Below are positions 46,403 through 55,431 of a DNA stretch of 64,000 bases, in pieces; position 1 is the stretch's first letter, and the number at the start of each line of letters is the position of its first letter. Origin of the DNA: Cladopsammia gracilis (lineage: Eukaryota; Cnidaria; Anthozoa; Scleractinia; Dendrophylliidae); assembly GCA_022457155.1 (NCBI GenBank), contig JAJGOT010000294.1:979001-1043000 (forward strand), read 5' to 3'. The notes beneath the pieces are model-generated. The model was not told the origin of the DNA and ran no database searches. It saw only the letters and a program-made list of their open reading frames with translations. The position numbers and the translations under genes were made by a program.

Positions 46403-49400
46403 CTTTATTTCACCTCGAAGATTTAGAGTAGCAAATATATGCTAATGTATTCGAGCACAATAAAAAATACAATAAAATGCTACAAATATACTAGACAATA
46501 TACATAATAAAACTACAATTATAAAACTATTATAAAACTATACATTATAAAACTAGTTACCATGGTGGTACTAAAATGAGTCATAGTTTAATAATCTACG
46601 CTTAAAATCCGTAAAAGTAGATGTTCGAAACGAATCCGGAAGAGAGTTCCATAATTTAGCTGCTAAATATGAAAAAGAATGCAGGCCGTAAGTTGTTGTT
46701 TTCGGATTAGGAAGAGACAGAATATAATTACCACGTAAACTATAGCTTGTAGACCGTAGAGTAAACATATTACTTAAATATCCTGGATATTTAAATATTT
46801 TTATCTCGTGAATACGCGAAGCGTTGAACGAGATATTATATACGGGGACAGATATGCAAATAAGCACCCGATCATTCGGTCGGGTCATTTTTGGGATGAA
46901 TACTCGTTGGGATGTAAACGTTTTTTGTAATTGCGCAGTGTATTCCGTTATCAGTTGTCTCGTTTTCATGTCACGCTAATATGTTTTGCCGCTTAACATG
47001 GGTTCTATTTGCAGTGTTATAGTGACAATAAATTCTGACCGTTTATAAGGGGGAGGCCGTTTAATAAGCATTCGAATGTACGCTTATTTTAACATACACA
47101 CGAGGTAAATATTTAATTTAACGATTTAAATTACTTTTGTATTTGTATTTGATGGTCCAGTGAATACAAAACAACATTTGGACCCTTGCCACTGCTACTT
47201 GTTTTGCTGTTCGGACGTCCGATGTCGAACGGGCAAAATATATACGCAATCCTTATGCACTGACCAGTTTGCCAACGTTTCTATAGCTATTGATTAAAAT
47301 AGTATAATATGACATTTTTACGACGCTAGTGTTAAAAGATGATTGCTGTAACTGAATAAGTGGCCTGACTTTGAGTAGAAACAGTCAAAGAATTGATGAT
47401 CAGCTCACGTGTAACGTGAGTTACATAACAACCACTCGCGTTGTACACGTGTCACGAAGTGAGTTTGAGACGTCGCTCCCGACGGCACTTGGCTTCACTT
47501 AGTTGCTGTCTTTCGAATACATTCAGATTATGGTTTTTAACTGTGGGTTTCAACCTCTATGAACAATCTAAAGTGCGTCTGGTGCTTGTACCGGCAGTTA
47601 ATAATGGTAATTGAACTGAGTGGAGTGCAATTTGGTCTGAAATCATACACGTGATTTCAAAATTTCAAAATTTCAAAATTCAAACTTTTGACACCTAAAA
47701 ACCCACGTACTTCTCTTACACGAGTGCCTAAAGTAGAAGGAAAAGGGTTCGTAAACGCAGAATGTGAAGTGGGATGATAAGGAAATAGGCCTTTAGGACC
47801 GACAGAACAAAATTGTTTACTACTGAGGAGAAACGGAATTTTTTTATCAGAGTAGTTTTGTTTGTGTTATGATGACCGTAGGCTATTCTTATTTTTGAAA
47901 TCAACGAAGAGAATTTCTCTTTTATGTTGAAATGTTGAAATTAATGACGAATATGGGACTAGGAGAAACCGTTAAAGCTGTTTTAATATGACATGATTTC
48001 TAAACGTATCACAATATTTTAGAGCAGTTTTTAATTGAGTGTCGAAAGTAATTACATAATTGCTTTGGTTTTGCATTGCTACGCTTTGTGATTGGCTAAA
48101 AATCTCGCGCCACTTTCTCGACCAATCAGAAGTAAAACCAAAACCAATCGTGACTTGCTCGCACGCGTCTTCCCGTGCTTGGCGCCGCCGACATGTAATT
48201 GCTTCGAGCCCTGATTGGTTCATTGGATTGTTTACGACTGCTGTGATTGGTCAGAGTAATTACTTTGGTTTTGGTTTTATGACACTCAATTGAAAACGGC
48301 TCTAATGTGCTTATCAATGACACGCGAACTCTGAAGTTCAAAATTCGACGAGCATTTTTATTTTTCACACCGTAATTATCTCATCATGAAACAACTACGG
48401 ATGCTTAACTCAATAGGGTTAACTGGTCATATTTGTAGGTTGTGACTCAATAGGGTTAACTGGTCATATTTGTAAGTTGTGACTCAATAGAGTTAAATGG
48501 TCATATTTGTAAGTTGTGACTCAATAGGGTTAACTGGTCATATTTGTAGGTTGTGACTCAATAGGGTTAACTGGTCATATTTGTAAGTTGTGACTCAATA
48601 GAGTTAAATGGTCATATTTGTAGGTTGTGACTCAATAGGGTTAAATGGTCATATTTGTAGGTTGTGACTCAATAGAGTTAAATGGTCATATTTGTAAGTT
48701 GTGACTCAATAGAGTTAAATGGTCATATTTGTAGGTTGTGACTCAATAGGGTTAAATGGTCATATTTGTAGGTTGTGACTCAATAGGGTTAAATGGTCAT
48801 ATTTGTAGGTTGTGACTCAATAGGGTTAAATGGTCATATTTGTAGGTTGTGACTCAATAGAGTTAAATGGTCATATTTGTAGGTTGTGACTCAATAGGGT
48901 TAAATGGTCATATTTGTAGGTTGTGACTCAATAGAGTTAAATGGTCATATTTGTAGGTTGTGACTCAATAGGGTTAAATGGTCATATTTGTAGTTTGTGA
49001 CTCAATAGAGTTAAATGGTCATATTTGTAGGTTGTGACTCAATAGGGTTAAATGGTCATATTTGTAGGTTGTGACTCAATAGAGTTAAATGGTCATATTT
49101 GTAGGTTGTGACTCAATAGAGTTAATCATATTTGTAGATTGTGACTCAATAGATCGAGAGTTAAATGGTTATATTTGTAGATTGTGACTCAATAGATCGA
49201 GAGTTAAATGGTTATATTTGTAGGTTGTGACTCAATAGGGTTAATCATATTTGTAGATTGTGACTCAATAGATCGAGAGTTAAATGGTCATATTTGTAGG
49301 TTGTGACTCAATAGAGTTAATCATATTTGTAGGTTGTGACTCAATAGATCGAGGGTTAAATGGTCATATTTGTAGGTTGTGACTCAATAGGGTTAAATGG

Positions 49401-52019
49401 TCATATTTTTAGTTTGTGACTCAATAGGGTTAAATGGTCATATTTGTAAGTTGTGATTGGTGGAAGTTGTTTATTTCTGTTAGCTTCTGTTTCCAACGGT
49501 CCACCTTAACGATGATTGACGGCAGTGTAAAATGTAAACCTAGGATTGAACTTTAGATTTAGCGTGTTTTCGAAAAGCGCAGTAAACTTAAGACACCTTA
49601 CCCAAATAGAAATGTGCTGTCGCCCTGTTGCTGTACAGCTTGCCATTCAGTTCTTCATCCTTGCAGTTCACTTTAATTCCTTCAGTGTAGAAGTAGATGG
49701 CGTTGGCAAAATCTTTCTTTCCGTATGCATCATTTCCTTCATTCTTGTAAACCTCTGCTATTGCTGGAACGAAGACACAGACTAATATTATTGTAACTAC
49801 CCTAGGAACCGGAGTAGACAGCCATAGCCTGATTCCACTATGGGTGCGTTCCTTTGGTCAGAATCCAAATCCGGATTTTGAATCCAAAAACGGATTTTCT
49901 GTTCCTTTGGACGAATCCTTAAAAGGATTTCGAATCCATCGAATCCACTCTGAGGAAGGATTCGATGGATTCAATCCAAATCTACGGGGGGGTGACAACT
50001 CTAAGAAGGCCTGTTTCGGGAGAAAAACAAAATTCTTCCGGGAATCTGAAGATTTTGCCGGGAATCGGGAGACTCGAAAAATTTTCGGGGAAACATGAGA
50101 TAATATTGTTAAAATTTCGGGAAGATTGAAATTTTTGCGAGAATGTCTCCGAAAAAATCGGGAAGATATTCCAAATTTTCGGGACAACTTTCAGTTCCAC
50201 ACAGTATTGCTCAAACAGCGTTTGTTAGAGTTGTCACCCCCCGTAAATCTGGATTCTTTGGATTTGAAATCCAAGCGTTCCATTGGAACGGATTTGAAAA
50301 AAGTACTGGTGGTCAGCGGGGTTTAGCAGTTGATATGGTACACTCTATTTACCATATATGACATATCTTGGTGAACAAAGCTTTTGTCCCAAAGACCAAG
50401 AAAGGTAGGTATTTGTTTAATTTTCTTTTAAAAAGCCAATAGTTTAGAGCAAATAAAAACTTGCCTCACCCTTTTGGCCTTTTTTTAACACCAGCAAATA
50501 TACGAGGTTGCATACTGATGACTTTTTTCTTTGTGTTCTACCGTTGTTCGCGTTGTCTTGGACTCTATTACAATTTTTTATACCTTGCGTTGGTTTGTTT
50601 TTTTTTTTTGTCACCCATGAATTACTCAACAATAGTCAAGCATACCCCGAGCTGTGCAAAATCTTCATAGCGTGACTTTATTGCTGTCACATGACACAAA
50701 TCCTTTTCTGGATTTGGCGTTCCTTTGAAAACCGCAAATCCGAAGAATCCTTCCCAACAAATCCGTTTTTTGGATTCGACCAAAGGAACGCACCTTATAT
50801 ACTTCTTATAATATTAGTTGAAACTTTCTCTGAAAGATGTACACTTCAACATCATATTACATGAAGTACATCGTGGATGTTAAGCGTGAATCGTGGAATT
50901 TGTGACATGGCTACGTCACGAATGTCAGTCAAGTAAATTCGAACACGCTTCCTAAAGTTTAAGAACAATAATATATGAAGTTGATTAGTTTGACATGCAA
51001 TTCTCTTAGCTACAAGCTGCAAAAATGGTCCAAAGAATGCATCACGCTTGAGAATTACCGAGAATAAGCCAAACGAATCAACATACATAACTTTCAGGTG
51101 CGCTTTGCGGACCTAGTATTTTCTTTGTCTCCACTTTCAGGCAAACACTGTTGTTTTAACTTTTCACTAATGAATTGAATTTTCAAATATCGATTCTGTG
51201 TTTCATTTTTGCTTTGTCTATGTCTAATCAATGACTAGGTAATCTAAACGAAACATAAGAAAAACCAGACCAATACATAACTCAGTTGATGCGTGTTTTA
51301 CGGGTTTGTATGTTTAGTACAGGTTGAACGATATTCATATTGTGAATATTTTGATTGCTGTACGAAGTAACTCTTGCTTGAATGTGACATACATTTCAAA
51401 TAACTGAATCTGTTTCTAGATGTCTTGACTCACCTCTTAAAGTGACGTCATCAAAATCCAGTGTTTCCTTTGCAGGTTGTGTGACGTCATTTTCACTTGC
51501 AGCTTTGATTGGACTCCTCGCCATAAATTCTAAGAGCGCAGAAAATAATTTAATCTCAAAGTGTCATATTATTGCATATGAATCCTTGTAGAATAAATGT
51601 CTTGGAAAAAAAAACTAAGTGATAAAAAGTTGATGCCGCTGTTCTATTAACTCAAAATTATACCTTTACACCAAGGAGGCTTGCAATTTCCTTTTTTTTT
51701 TCGTAGACTGGCTTACAGTCCCTTTCATTCGAGTGTTTGAGCTAAGGGACCTAAGAACTAGCTAAGTACGAGCTAATAAGTACCAGCTATGGGACTGGTA
51801 CATAAATTATCAGAGGTTAAGGCGGTGAAGTAAAGAAGAGGGTTATAATATTTTTAACCCATTAAAAGGGTCAGTTATAAACAGATAGACGATTGAAAGG
51901 GGCAGTTCTTGTCTTGTTTTGAACTGTAATGGTAGAAGCTCGCCGGAAAGCTTACCAATTCTTGTTGAAGAGGAAACCTGTCGGCCTTTGTCGAGAATAA
52001 TTGCCTTGATTACTTCCAT
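33857..52019 (-). CDS. TPR-CHAT protein, predicted clan CD cysteine peptidase (7 exons, complete model)
   Basis: Exons on the minus strand: 52019-51956, 51529-51434, 49763-49602, 39588-39511, 38280-38213, 37843-37724 and 36583-33857. They sum to 3315 nt, 1104 residues, with consistent phases. Residues 54-160 form three TPR motifs with the Hop-type clamp residues K60, N64, N99, K129 and R133. Residues of about 240-636 are ten 40-residue TPR units of the [19 protein letters not shown] type. The C-terminus is a CHAT domain with His959 in HIAAHG and Cys1007 in LSCCHSG, the expected catalytic dyad. CHAT domains are caspase/separase-related peptidases often joined to TPRs. The protein has no signal peptide and is presumably cytosolic. 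Its substrate is unknown. An Ngaro element and a satellite fill the third intron. Confidence 0.82.
35290..36500 (-). repeat. Coding tandem repeat, ten 120-bp TPR units
   Basis: Units differ by only a few bases. Variants at two spots (GIAF/GNAF and RDL/KQL) alternate, so units 3+4 and 5+6 look like a duplicated pair. This indicates recent expansion or gene conversion. Confidence 0.85.
36584..37723. other. Intron, no gene recognised
   Basis: AT-rich intron of the TPR-CHAT gene. A C run at 37503-37522 is the only notable simple sequence. Confidence 0.5.
37724..37843 (-). CDS. Exon: end of the clamp TPR domain and charged linker
   Basis: 120 nt, phase 0-0, acceptor CTTTTGTAAG, donor GTGAGG. It encodes [19 protein letters not shown], the closing TPR helix, then a Lys/Glu/Thr linker ending TVKGK. 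It joins in frame both ways. A farther acceptor that would give phase 2 was rejected. Confidence 0.75.
37938..38088. repeat. 21-bp minisatellite, about 7-8 units, in a TPR-CHAT intron
   Basis: Unit TTTCAATACTGTCAGAGTATG. Again a multiple of three, so open frames appear that are not genes. It lies 125 bp from exon 38213-38280. Confidence 0.85.
38213..38280 (-). CDS. Exon: TPR motif (clamp domain)
   Basis: 68 nt, phase 1 to 0, acceptor ATCATTAG, donor GTATCC (weaker). It encodes [20 protein letters not shown].., a clear TPR helix pair continuing into the next exon's IDKNN. Confidence 0.75.
38383..38578 (-). repeat. Dispersed repeat unit, inverted copy
   Basis: Inverted relative to 31692-31885: it starts TAGACTAGCAGTAATCGGAG and ends near CGTTCTTCGAACACGATTAT. 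Confidence 0.65.
39511..39588 (-). CDS. Exon: TPR motif with clamp Lys and Arg
   Basis: 78 nt, phase 1-1, acceptor TTTTTTCAG, donor GTAAAA. It encodes [20 protein letters not shown] followed by KAIVR, which supplies K129 and R133 of the clamp. Confidence 0.78.
39876..40053 (+). repeat. Ngaro terminal repeat A1
   Basis: Starts TATTCTCAGTGCTCGCTCGC; carries TGTATATAATAAACCCGTG, a TATA-like element probably serving as promoter. Nearly identical to A2. Confidence 0.85.
40076..41896 (+). CDS. Ngaro Gag-like protein, spliced and apparently frameshifted
   Basis: An ATG at 40076 opens a Pro/Ala-rich stretch ([20 protein letters not shown]) to 40210, where GTAAAT could start an intron ending TTTTGTAG at 41393. 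The next segment [18 protein letters not shown] is a coiled coil. The frame then has to shift by one base around 41475-41490 to reach [14 protein letters not shown].. and the zinc knuckle [14 protein letters not shown] near 41850-41890 (CX2CX4HX4C). Either the copy is mutated or expression uses frameshifting. Confidence 0.6.
40211..41393 (+). repeat. Ngaro leader intron with repeated GGTTGTGGCCGA motif
   Basis: At least ten variants of TGTGGCCGAG/TGTGGCCGGG recur about every 30-90 bases (for example near 40386, 40505, 40601, 40634, 40694, 40784, 40820 and 40884), usually followed by AAATTATTT or TAATTTCT. This is more regular than ordinary intron sequence. Confidence 0.5.
42151..44301 (+). 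CDS. Ngaro reverse transcriptase - RNase H
   Basis: An uninterrupted 716-codon frame. The RT domain carries [25 protein letters not shown] and the catalytic box YIDD (residues 270-273). RNase H follows with [11 protein letters not shown] (Asp at 446), [10 protein letters not shown] and a closing [14 protein letters not shown]. Both match the DIRS/Ngaro group. The true start is unclear; translation may follow from the Gag region. Integrity suggests a recently active copy. Confidence 0.88.
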   Translation: MHYKSFSPSCHAKWCYWEGKPTSFVGPVPSPQQVAALHTRASTRMLAFRDPSSFIPGQLHNNLAQWQFIAEQFPSQMESLSFIRNKVDVAAFIVPFKGKFAGKYFDSPFPPKMEFPNNAICAQFDEFISRTIIDRVNNGSLIFWGKVGEAQPPHLVMPITVEPSKPRMCHDERFLNLWIKDCPFSLDYLSDLPRYVGPGHYQTVCDDKSGYDHICLSPSSRTLFGLSWKGCYFVYDTLPFGWKASAYVYHTTGLLATSYIRTLGVPCSQYIDDRHAGQLMMRKKPNSPEWSNFELAEAAAFIVASVLTSLGYTLALSKSSLIPSQCVRFLGYLSDSLLLAFVLPEDKKLKFKALRESILSQETVDLKTLQRFAGKTTSFSIAVPAARLYTRASFRAISSSSKSPLRPIKVSGDLLREIQYWRFLDNWQGCLPWFDERHVVITTYSDASNTGWGGVFTDKSGNSVEVRDYWSSLETSQPIIIREALALKNTLMAGAKSLAASRVDAHVDSLPLVNAWTNQGGKSKALSDVIQAIYEATLQFNIALSLVHVPSRDNLADAPSRALSSSDCSLSPRVWKEIEKRWGPHSVDLMALDSNAPFDAQGVRLRHFTPWPTKDSAGVNVFCQTLHHSDNAYVFPPLALVGVLVRFLASQPCPFTIVVPDPFPRRYWWPVISGRAQDSVRLGVLGDHDVLFFPTSEGVFRSLPLPWDIWAFRVSP
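44357..45667 (+). CDS. Ngaro tyrosine recombinase
   Basis: 436 residues. An N-terminal zinc-ribbon-like segment has C3, C6, C17 and C20. The catalytic domain has the tyrosine-recombinase set: R237 in [10 protein letters not shown]351-x-x-R354 in HGFRAG, H374 in KHIGWKS and a Tyr at 385/386 in DYYTQ. It inserts the DNA copy by site-specific recombination rather than with a DDE integrase. All key residues are present. Confidence 0.88.
   Translation: MQCSECSYPNDDCFQFCQQCGLQRYLRNSGHTSKKLKIDHVQIDARLKELDSVRASKAYQRQKSQLESEFSVFLASLQPQKTLRSASPKDVVRFLIWKDGKGKTMVHKDSCSFLGLQGKQTCNCPTRLSAGTVDSLIGKLRSIFNALGRTGDWDDRFGFGNPVAHLSVKQYLKSIQAEQSQARISPKQATPVFFDKYKKIVYHLRNLLLNKNISPSERYIYARDLAFFSLDFFSGDRASDLGRIKTVDILRHPDGTTLLFHQRVGKTLRGKHSRAFAVKKTANPAICPVQNLQFFVNLCSSMRVDLSTGFLFRPTSRKGGILNAPLLASTVQARLIKYLSSLGINDGESVHGFRAGNSILLRLLGVSKEEVAKHIGWKSTALVDYYTQIDKVINTTTSSVVLARSTVDNGNGSSAENLGNTFRECNTLSGFTTAFI
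45797..45876 (+). repeat. Ngaro repeat B1
   Basis: Begins GGACTCGGATGTCCCGTAAC and runs directly into A2; repeated at 46205-46284. Confidence 0.85.
45873..46053 (+). repeat. Ngaro repeat A2
   Basis: Copy of A1 with an extra ATA in the TATATAATAATAAACCC stretch and a few changes near its end. Confidence 0.85.
46205..46284 (+). repeat. Ngaro repeat B2 (right end)
   Basis: Copy of B1; it is followed by ATT triplets. About 150 bp of unique G-rich sequence separates A2 from B2. Confidence 0.85.
46369..46803 (-). mobile_element. LINE 3' fragment (reverse transcriptase C-terminus)
   Basis: On the minus strand the frame contains [20 protein letters not shown] and [13 protein letters not shown], then stop: the conserved tail of non-LTR retrotransposon RTs. 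It ends in a TACA microsatellite (46369-46400), as LINE 3' ends often do. Upstream it is cut off at about 46803 by another dispersed repeat (CTCGTGAATACGCGAAGCG). It is 5'-truncated and non-functional. Confidence 0.75.
46804..48020. other. Intron with repeat remnants, no gene
   Basis: Part of the 10-kb TPR-CHAT intron. It contains the CTCGTGAATACG repeat at its start and a fragment GGTAATTGAACTGAGTGGAGTGCAATT (47607-47633) also found near 52269. No exon is visible. Confidence 0.4.
48021..48303. mobile_element. MITE with AGAGCAGTTTTTAATTGAGTGTC ends
   Basis: The left end AGAGCAGTTTTTAATTGAGT returns inverted as ACTCAATTGAAAACGGCTCT. CCAATCA-like motifs are frequent inside. Confidence 0.65.
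48404..49457. repeat. 37-bp satellite array, about 28 units
   Basis: Unit GTTGTGACTCAATAGGGTTA followed by AATGGTCATATTTGTAG. Variants (AGAGTTAAA, AACTGG, and a shorter or longer ATCGAGAG form near 49150-49340) form blocks. It lies in the TPR-CHAT intron, 145 bp from exon 49602-49763. Confidence 0.92.
49485..49590. mobile_element. Half of a foldback MITE beside a splice donor
   Basis: GATGATTGACGGCAGTGTAAAA through AAAGCGCAGTAA matches the right arm of the element at 56986-57272. It stops about 12 bases from the exon 49602-49763 donor. Confidence 0.55.
49602..49763 (-). CDS. Exon: TPR motifs 1-2 with clamp Lys, Asn, Asn
   Basis: 162 nt, phase 1-1, acceptor CTTCGTTCCAG, donor GTAAGG. It encodes [17 protein letters not shown] and [13 protein letters not shown], the standard start of a Hop/TTC-type TPR domain. 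The intron to the next exon is 10 kb and holds the Ngaro element. Confidence 0.82.
49840..50796. mobile_element. 960-bp TIR element (hAT-like ends)
   Basis: The ends GGTGCGTTCCTTTGGTCAGA and GACCAAAGGAACGCACC are inverted. A second inverted pair, CTACGGGGGGTGACAACTCT, lies inside at about 49984 and 50226. No transposase. It lies in the second intron of the TPR-CHAT gene. Confidence 0.65.
51434..51529 (-). CDS. Exon 2: N-terminal leader of the TPR-CHAT protein
   Basis: 96 nt, phase 1-1, acceptor TTTTCTGCGCTCTTAG, donor GTGAGT. It encodes [18 protein letters not shown].. and DFDDVTLR. It contains an internal ATG (51522-51524) that could start translation if exon 1 is skipped. Confidence 0.65.
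51956..52019 (-). CDS. Exon 1: predicted start of the TPR-CHAT protein
   Basis: ATG at 52017-52019, then 21 codons ([20 protein letters not shown]..) and a GTAAGC donor in phase 1 that joins exon 2 in frame. An in-frame GTG lies farther upstream but no further ATG. Decayed homologues of this exon and its flank repeat upstream between 53.5 and 59.2 kb. Confidence 0.55.
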
Positions 52020-52278
52020 CAAAATTACTTTATGTTTAAACACTTTGCCATGTCACGAAATGTTTCTTTTAAAAGACGGATCTCTTTATTGTTGAGGGAG
52101 TGGGGTGGGAGATTGGCGAAATTTTTTTCAGAATGTTTTAACTGTGCATGAAATTTGGCCACTAGGTTCAAGATTTTGGTCGAAAAAATGTGGAAAATTG
52201 TTCAAGGAAGGCTGGGATCAACTCCAGTATGGGTATTGTTTATTATTATTTACTAAGTTAAGTAATAGTAATTGGACT

Positions 52279-52319
<41 letters not shown>

Positions 52320-52791
52320 AAATCGGCTTGAGTATGGCGTTCCGTTGCGGACAAAAATACCTGAATTACTGTCTCAAAACAAGCTTCCGATTATTCAATT
52401 TGCTAAGAAGTTGTTACAGCCATATTTGGAAAATCAAGATAAAAATATTAACCAATCAATTCGCTAGAACAACTTGTTTCCAATTTCGAGGGACCCAGGG
52501 GTTTCCAAATATGGTACTAAGCAAAAAATGAATGTTCGGAAGCTGCGAATGCGCGTTACACGTTTCAACCCACTTATGGGTTTCTGATTCGTTGAGATAT
52601 CTCTGATTTTGTGTTTTGAAATTCTATTTTATAGGTAAGTTTCGTTTTATTTATTTACTTGTTTTTCGATGTTTTGCGTCGAATGTGAAAAATCCGATCC
52701 GACACTCTTTTGCAAAACTCGGTTTGTATTTTGTAGTATCGAAGGGAAAAATAATATTAGACTTCTGTTTTTTTGTCCGCAAAGGAACACC

Positions 52792-52864
52792 CAACCTCGT
52801 TCCCAGAGTCCTCCTCTTCCCGCTCTTGGGAGGCGGGTAGAGGAGAACCCTGGGAACGAGGTTG
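52792..52864. mobile_element. Short palindromic element
   Basis: AACCTCGTTCCCAGAGTCCT faces ACCCTGGGAACGAGGTT. Same family as 16121-16181. Confidence 0.6.
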
Positions 52865-53274
52865 CGGAACGCCATACCTGATCCGATAGTGTAGCAGCTG
52901 CTCGGAAGATCTGTCGAGATTGGTTAAAACAAACAATAGTTTTCATTGTCGACGCGTTCAATTGTTTTATTTCTATTGTTTCTCTTTCTATTGTATCCAT
53001 CCAATTGGGTTAGATCTACGGGAGCTGCTACATGACCCACCTGATCTGAGCTTGAGATCTGAGCAAACCTTTTCATGCGACATTATTATGAAAAATATCA
53101 ACTTCGGTCTCGTAACCTTAGAAGGGACGATTTAGTTACAAGCGCAATTTTTTTTATCGAACAGCTCGAACAGCATGGTCGAGTCAGTCAATCGTATGAA
53201 ACACCAGAAACAAATTCATGCTAAATTATAGACCTATAAAGGTCGCTTTGTCTTGAACGCTTCAAACTACTGAG

Positions 53275-53457
53275 TGAAACTCCGATATAACGAAGTGCCA
53301 AGGGACTGGGAAATAAGTTCGTTACAATGTTTTATCGAGCCGTTCTTTTCCAAACATTTTAATATGACAGCGCTGAAGAAAGCTGAAGAATATCTTTCGT
53401 TGTACTGAGGTCGTCGGTATATTAAGGTGTTCGTTATAGCGGAGTTCGTCTGTAGGT
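53275..53457. mobile_element. Pogo-like MITE remnant
   Basis: TGAAACTCCGATATAACGAA faces TCGTTATAGCGGAGTTCGTC. Resembles Tc1/mariner non-autonomous ends. Confidence 0.5.
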
Positions 53458-53796
53458 AGATACCATTCCTAAAGGGTGTGTTTAATATACAGTACTCCAT
53501 ATCGTTCTTCACACTTGAGTCAGCTGTTGAGTGCTTTTCAATGTCACCAAAGGCGGATTATTTTGTTGTTTGAGGTTGGGAGGGGGGGGGGGGGGGAGTT
53601 GAGGGAGGGATTTCATATTGATAAAACACAAGATACAAACCGATCGCCGCTGATTGTCGTTTTGATTTTAGGAACGTCTTCTTGTTTGTCTAACTTCGCT
53701 TGTGGTCCGTTCAAACGTCACTATGAAAAGAAAAAAAAAACAAGAATATAACAGAAACTCTGGACTCTGGAGAATGTAAAGAATAATGATATGGAA

Positions 53797-54361
53797 TGCA
53801 TACGAAGGAAGATGAAACATAACCCGAGCACTAAAATATACTATATTGATGACAAGAACAAGATTCCACAAAGCCATTGTCAGAACCCAACATTTCTTTT
53901 ATGTACAGACTTGTGAACGGATGTGGCAAACCGATCACAGAAAAGGTTGAGATTAACTCCATTAGAAGAATAATCGAAGATAGAGGCCATTAGCTTCTGT
54001 TGATAAAATGAAGAACGTAAATTAGGATCTTTGTTTAGGCGACACGTTATTTCAGTAAAAACTGTTTCGCCTCTTGACCTTTTTGAAATATCTGGATGAG
54101 AAATGCTCTAAGTTAAAAAAGGAAAGAAGAGGAGTTGCTTGAGTTCTCTATATCAGTTTCACAAATCCGTCGTTCATGAATATAAACGAGACACCACAAA
54201 GACATTTCTGTTGAAGTGGCTATAGACTCATAAAAGTCGTCCTGTTTTGAACTATGATAACCATATAAAAAGCTACACAAAAAGCTTACCATCATGGCTC
54301 ATTGAAGAGAAAACAAGTCAGCATTCAACGGGAATCATCTCCATGACTGAATGAAATGCTT
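53797..54361. repeat. Tandem-duplicated 5' flank block, copy A
   Basis: Direct duplicate of 55432-56208, offset 1637 bp. It includes ATTTCTTTTATGTACAGACTTG and a decayed copy of TPR-CHAT exon 1 with a GTAAGC donor on the minus strand (about 54295-54348). Confidence 0.75.
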
Positions 54362-54865
54362 CGTGATATTAAAATACGGTATTCAGTTTCAGTTTTGACT
54401 GTTTCTCAATGTCACGAAAGAGGGATTATTTCTTTGTTTGGTGGGGCGCGCGGGGAGGGAGGGGAGGGGAAGGGTTCTGGAAAATTTGTCAGCACGCATT
54501 TGTTTTCGCGGCTAATTGCTGGCCATGAATGTCTTAGTGCCTTTTTTTTTTTTCAATAGACTGTAAGTCTTTTTTCGACAATGTTTCATTGAGTAAGTTA
54601 TTTATTCTGTGAAAGACTTGCAGAAATGTGTCTTTGGACGTTCCTTGCCCCACAGTTTCACTCCTCTCTAAAATGAAAATAGTCGGTCGCTACACAAAAC
54701 CAAGGTCAATAACAGTAGGTGTGAAATCCCTGAGGTCGACACACACAATGAGACAAGTCTTTTTCAAGTTGACAAACATTCATGCAAACGGACTTTCCCC
54801 CGGAACTCAGGCGAAGGGGCTAGTCCCTTCGCGTATGCGGAACTTTTTAACTCGAACCGATTACT

Positions 54866-55280
54866 ATACCTGCCAACTTTTTCCGAGTGATAGTCGTGAG
54901 AATTTTTTAGTGGGAAAGCCAGGATTTCCGAAGGCGACCCGACCAAATCCGAAGAGAACCCGATATATTCCGAAGATGTCCGAAGTTGTCCGAAGATGTT
55001 CCAAAGAATTCGGAAGTTTCCATGGACCTCAGACCTCTGTAATTGTAATGTTCAGAACGATAATAACCTACAAAAAAGTGCCATATTTTCGTGAACGTAA
55101 CTATATTTTTAATTGTATCATGCGATCAGCTAAGGCTGATAGCTCAAATCTGTAAGTCAGGCGTGAGAAATTGCTCCTCAGGCGTGAGAAATTGCTCCAC
55201 AGGCGTGAGTAGGCGTGAGATAGGAGTTTTGGACTCGCAGGCGTGAGACTCACAACTTAGGCGTGAAACTTGGCAGGTCT
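54866..55280. mobile_element. MITE with CCTGCCAACTT ends and CAGGCGTGAGAAATTGCTCC repeats
   Basis: The left end ACCTGCCAACTTT faces the right end AACTTGGCAGGT. CAGGCGTGAGAAATTGCTCC is repeated in tandem near the right end. It overlaps a 175-codon frame that I do not regard as a gene. Confidence 0.5.
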
Positions 55281-55431
55281 AAATTACCGTTATTTTTAAT
55301 TACGTTCAACTTAGATTTGACTTCAGAATTTATAAGAAATGTTACTTTATTAAACAAAAAAGTTTGCTTGAGTACTCTATTTAGTTGAACATCTCGTTTA
55401 TATGCATGAAACACGATCGATACATACTGAT

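Noticed and set aside
48404..49457. CRISPR array or interstitial telomere
   Set aside because: Units are contiguous 37-bp repeats without unique spacers, and the telomere-like word is only part of each unit.
52105..52467. 120-codon plus-strand frame
   Set aside because: It contains a dispersed repeat phrase also found near 47607 and lies beside the opposite-strand exon 1; no domain.
54628..55155. 175-codon plus-strand frame
   Set aside because: It overlaps the CCTGCCAACTT MITE and shows no domain or splice context.
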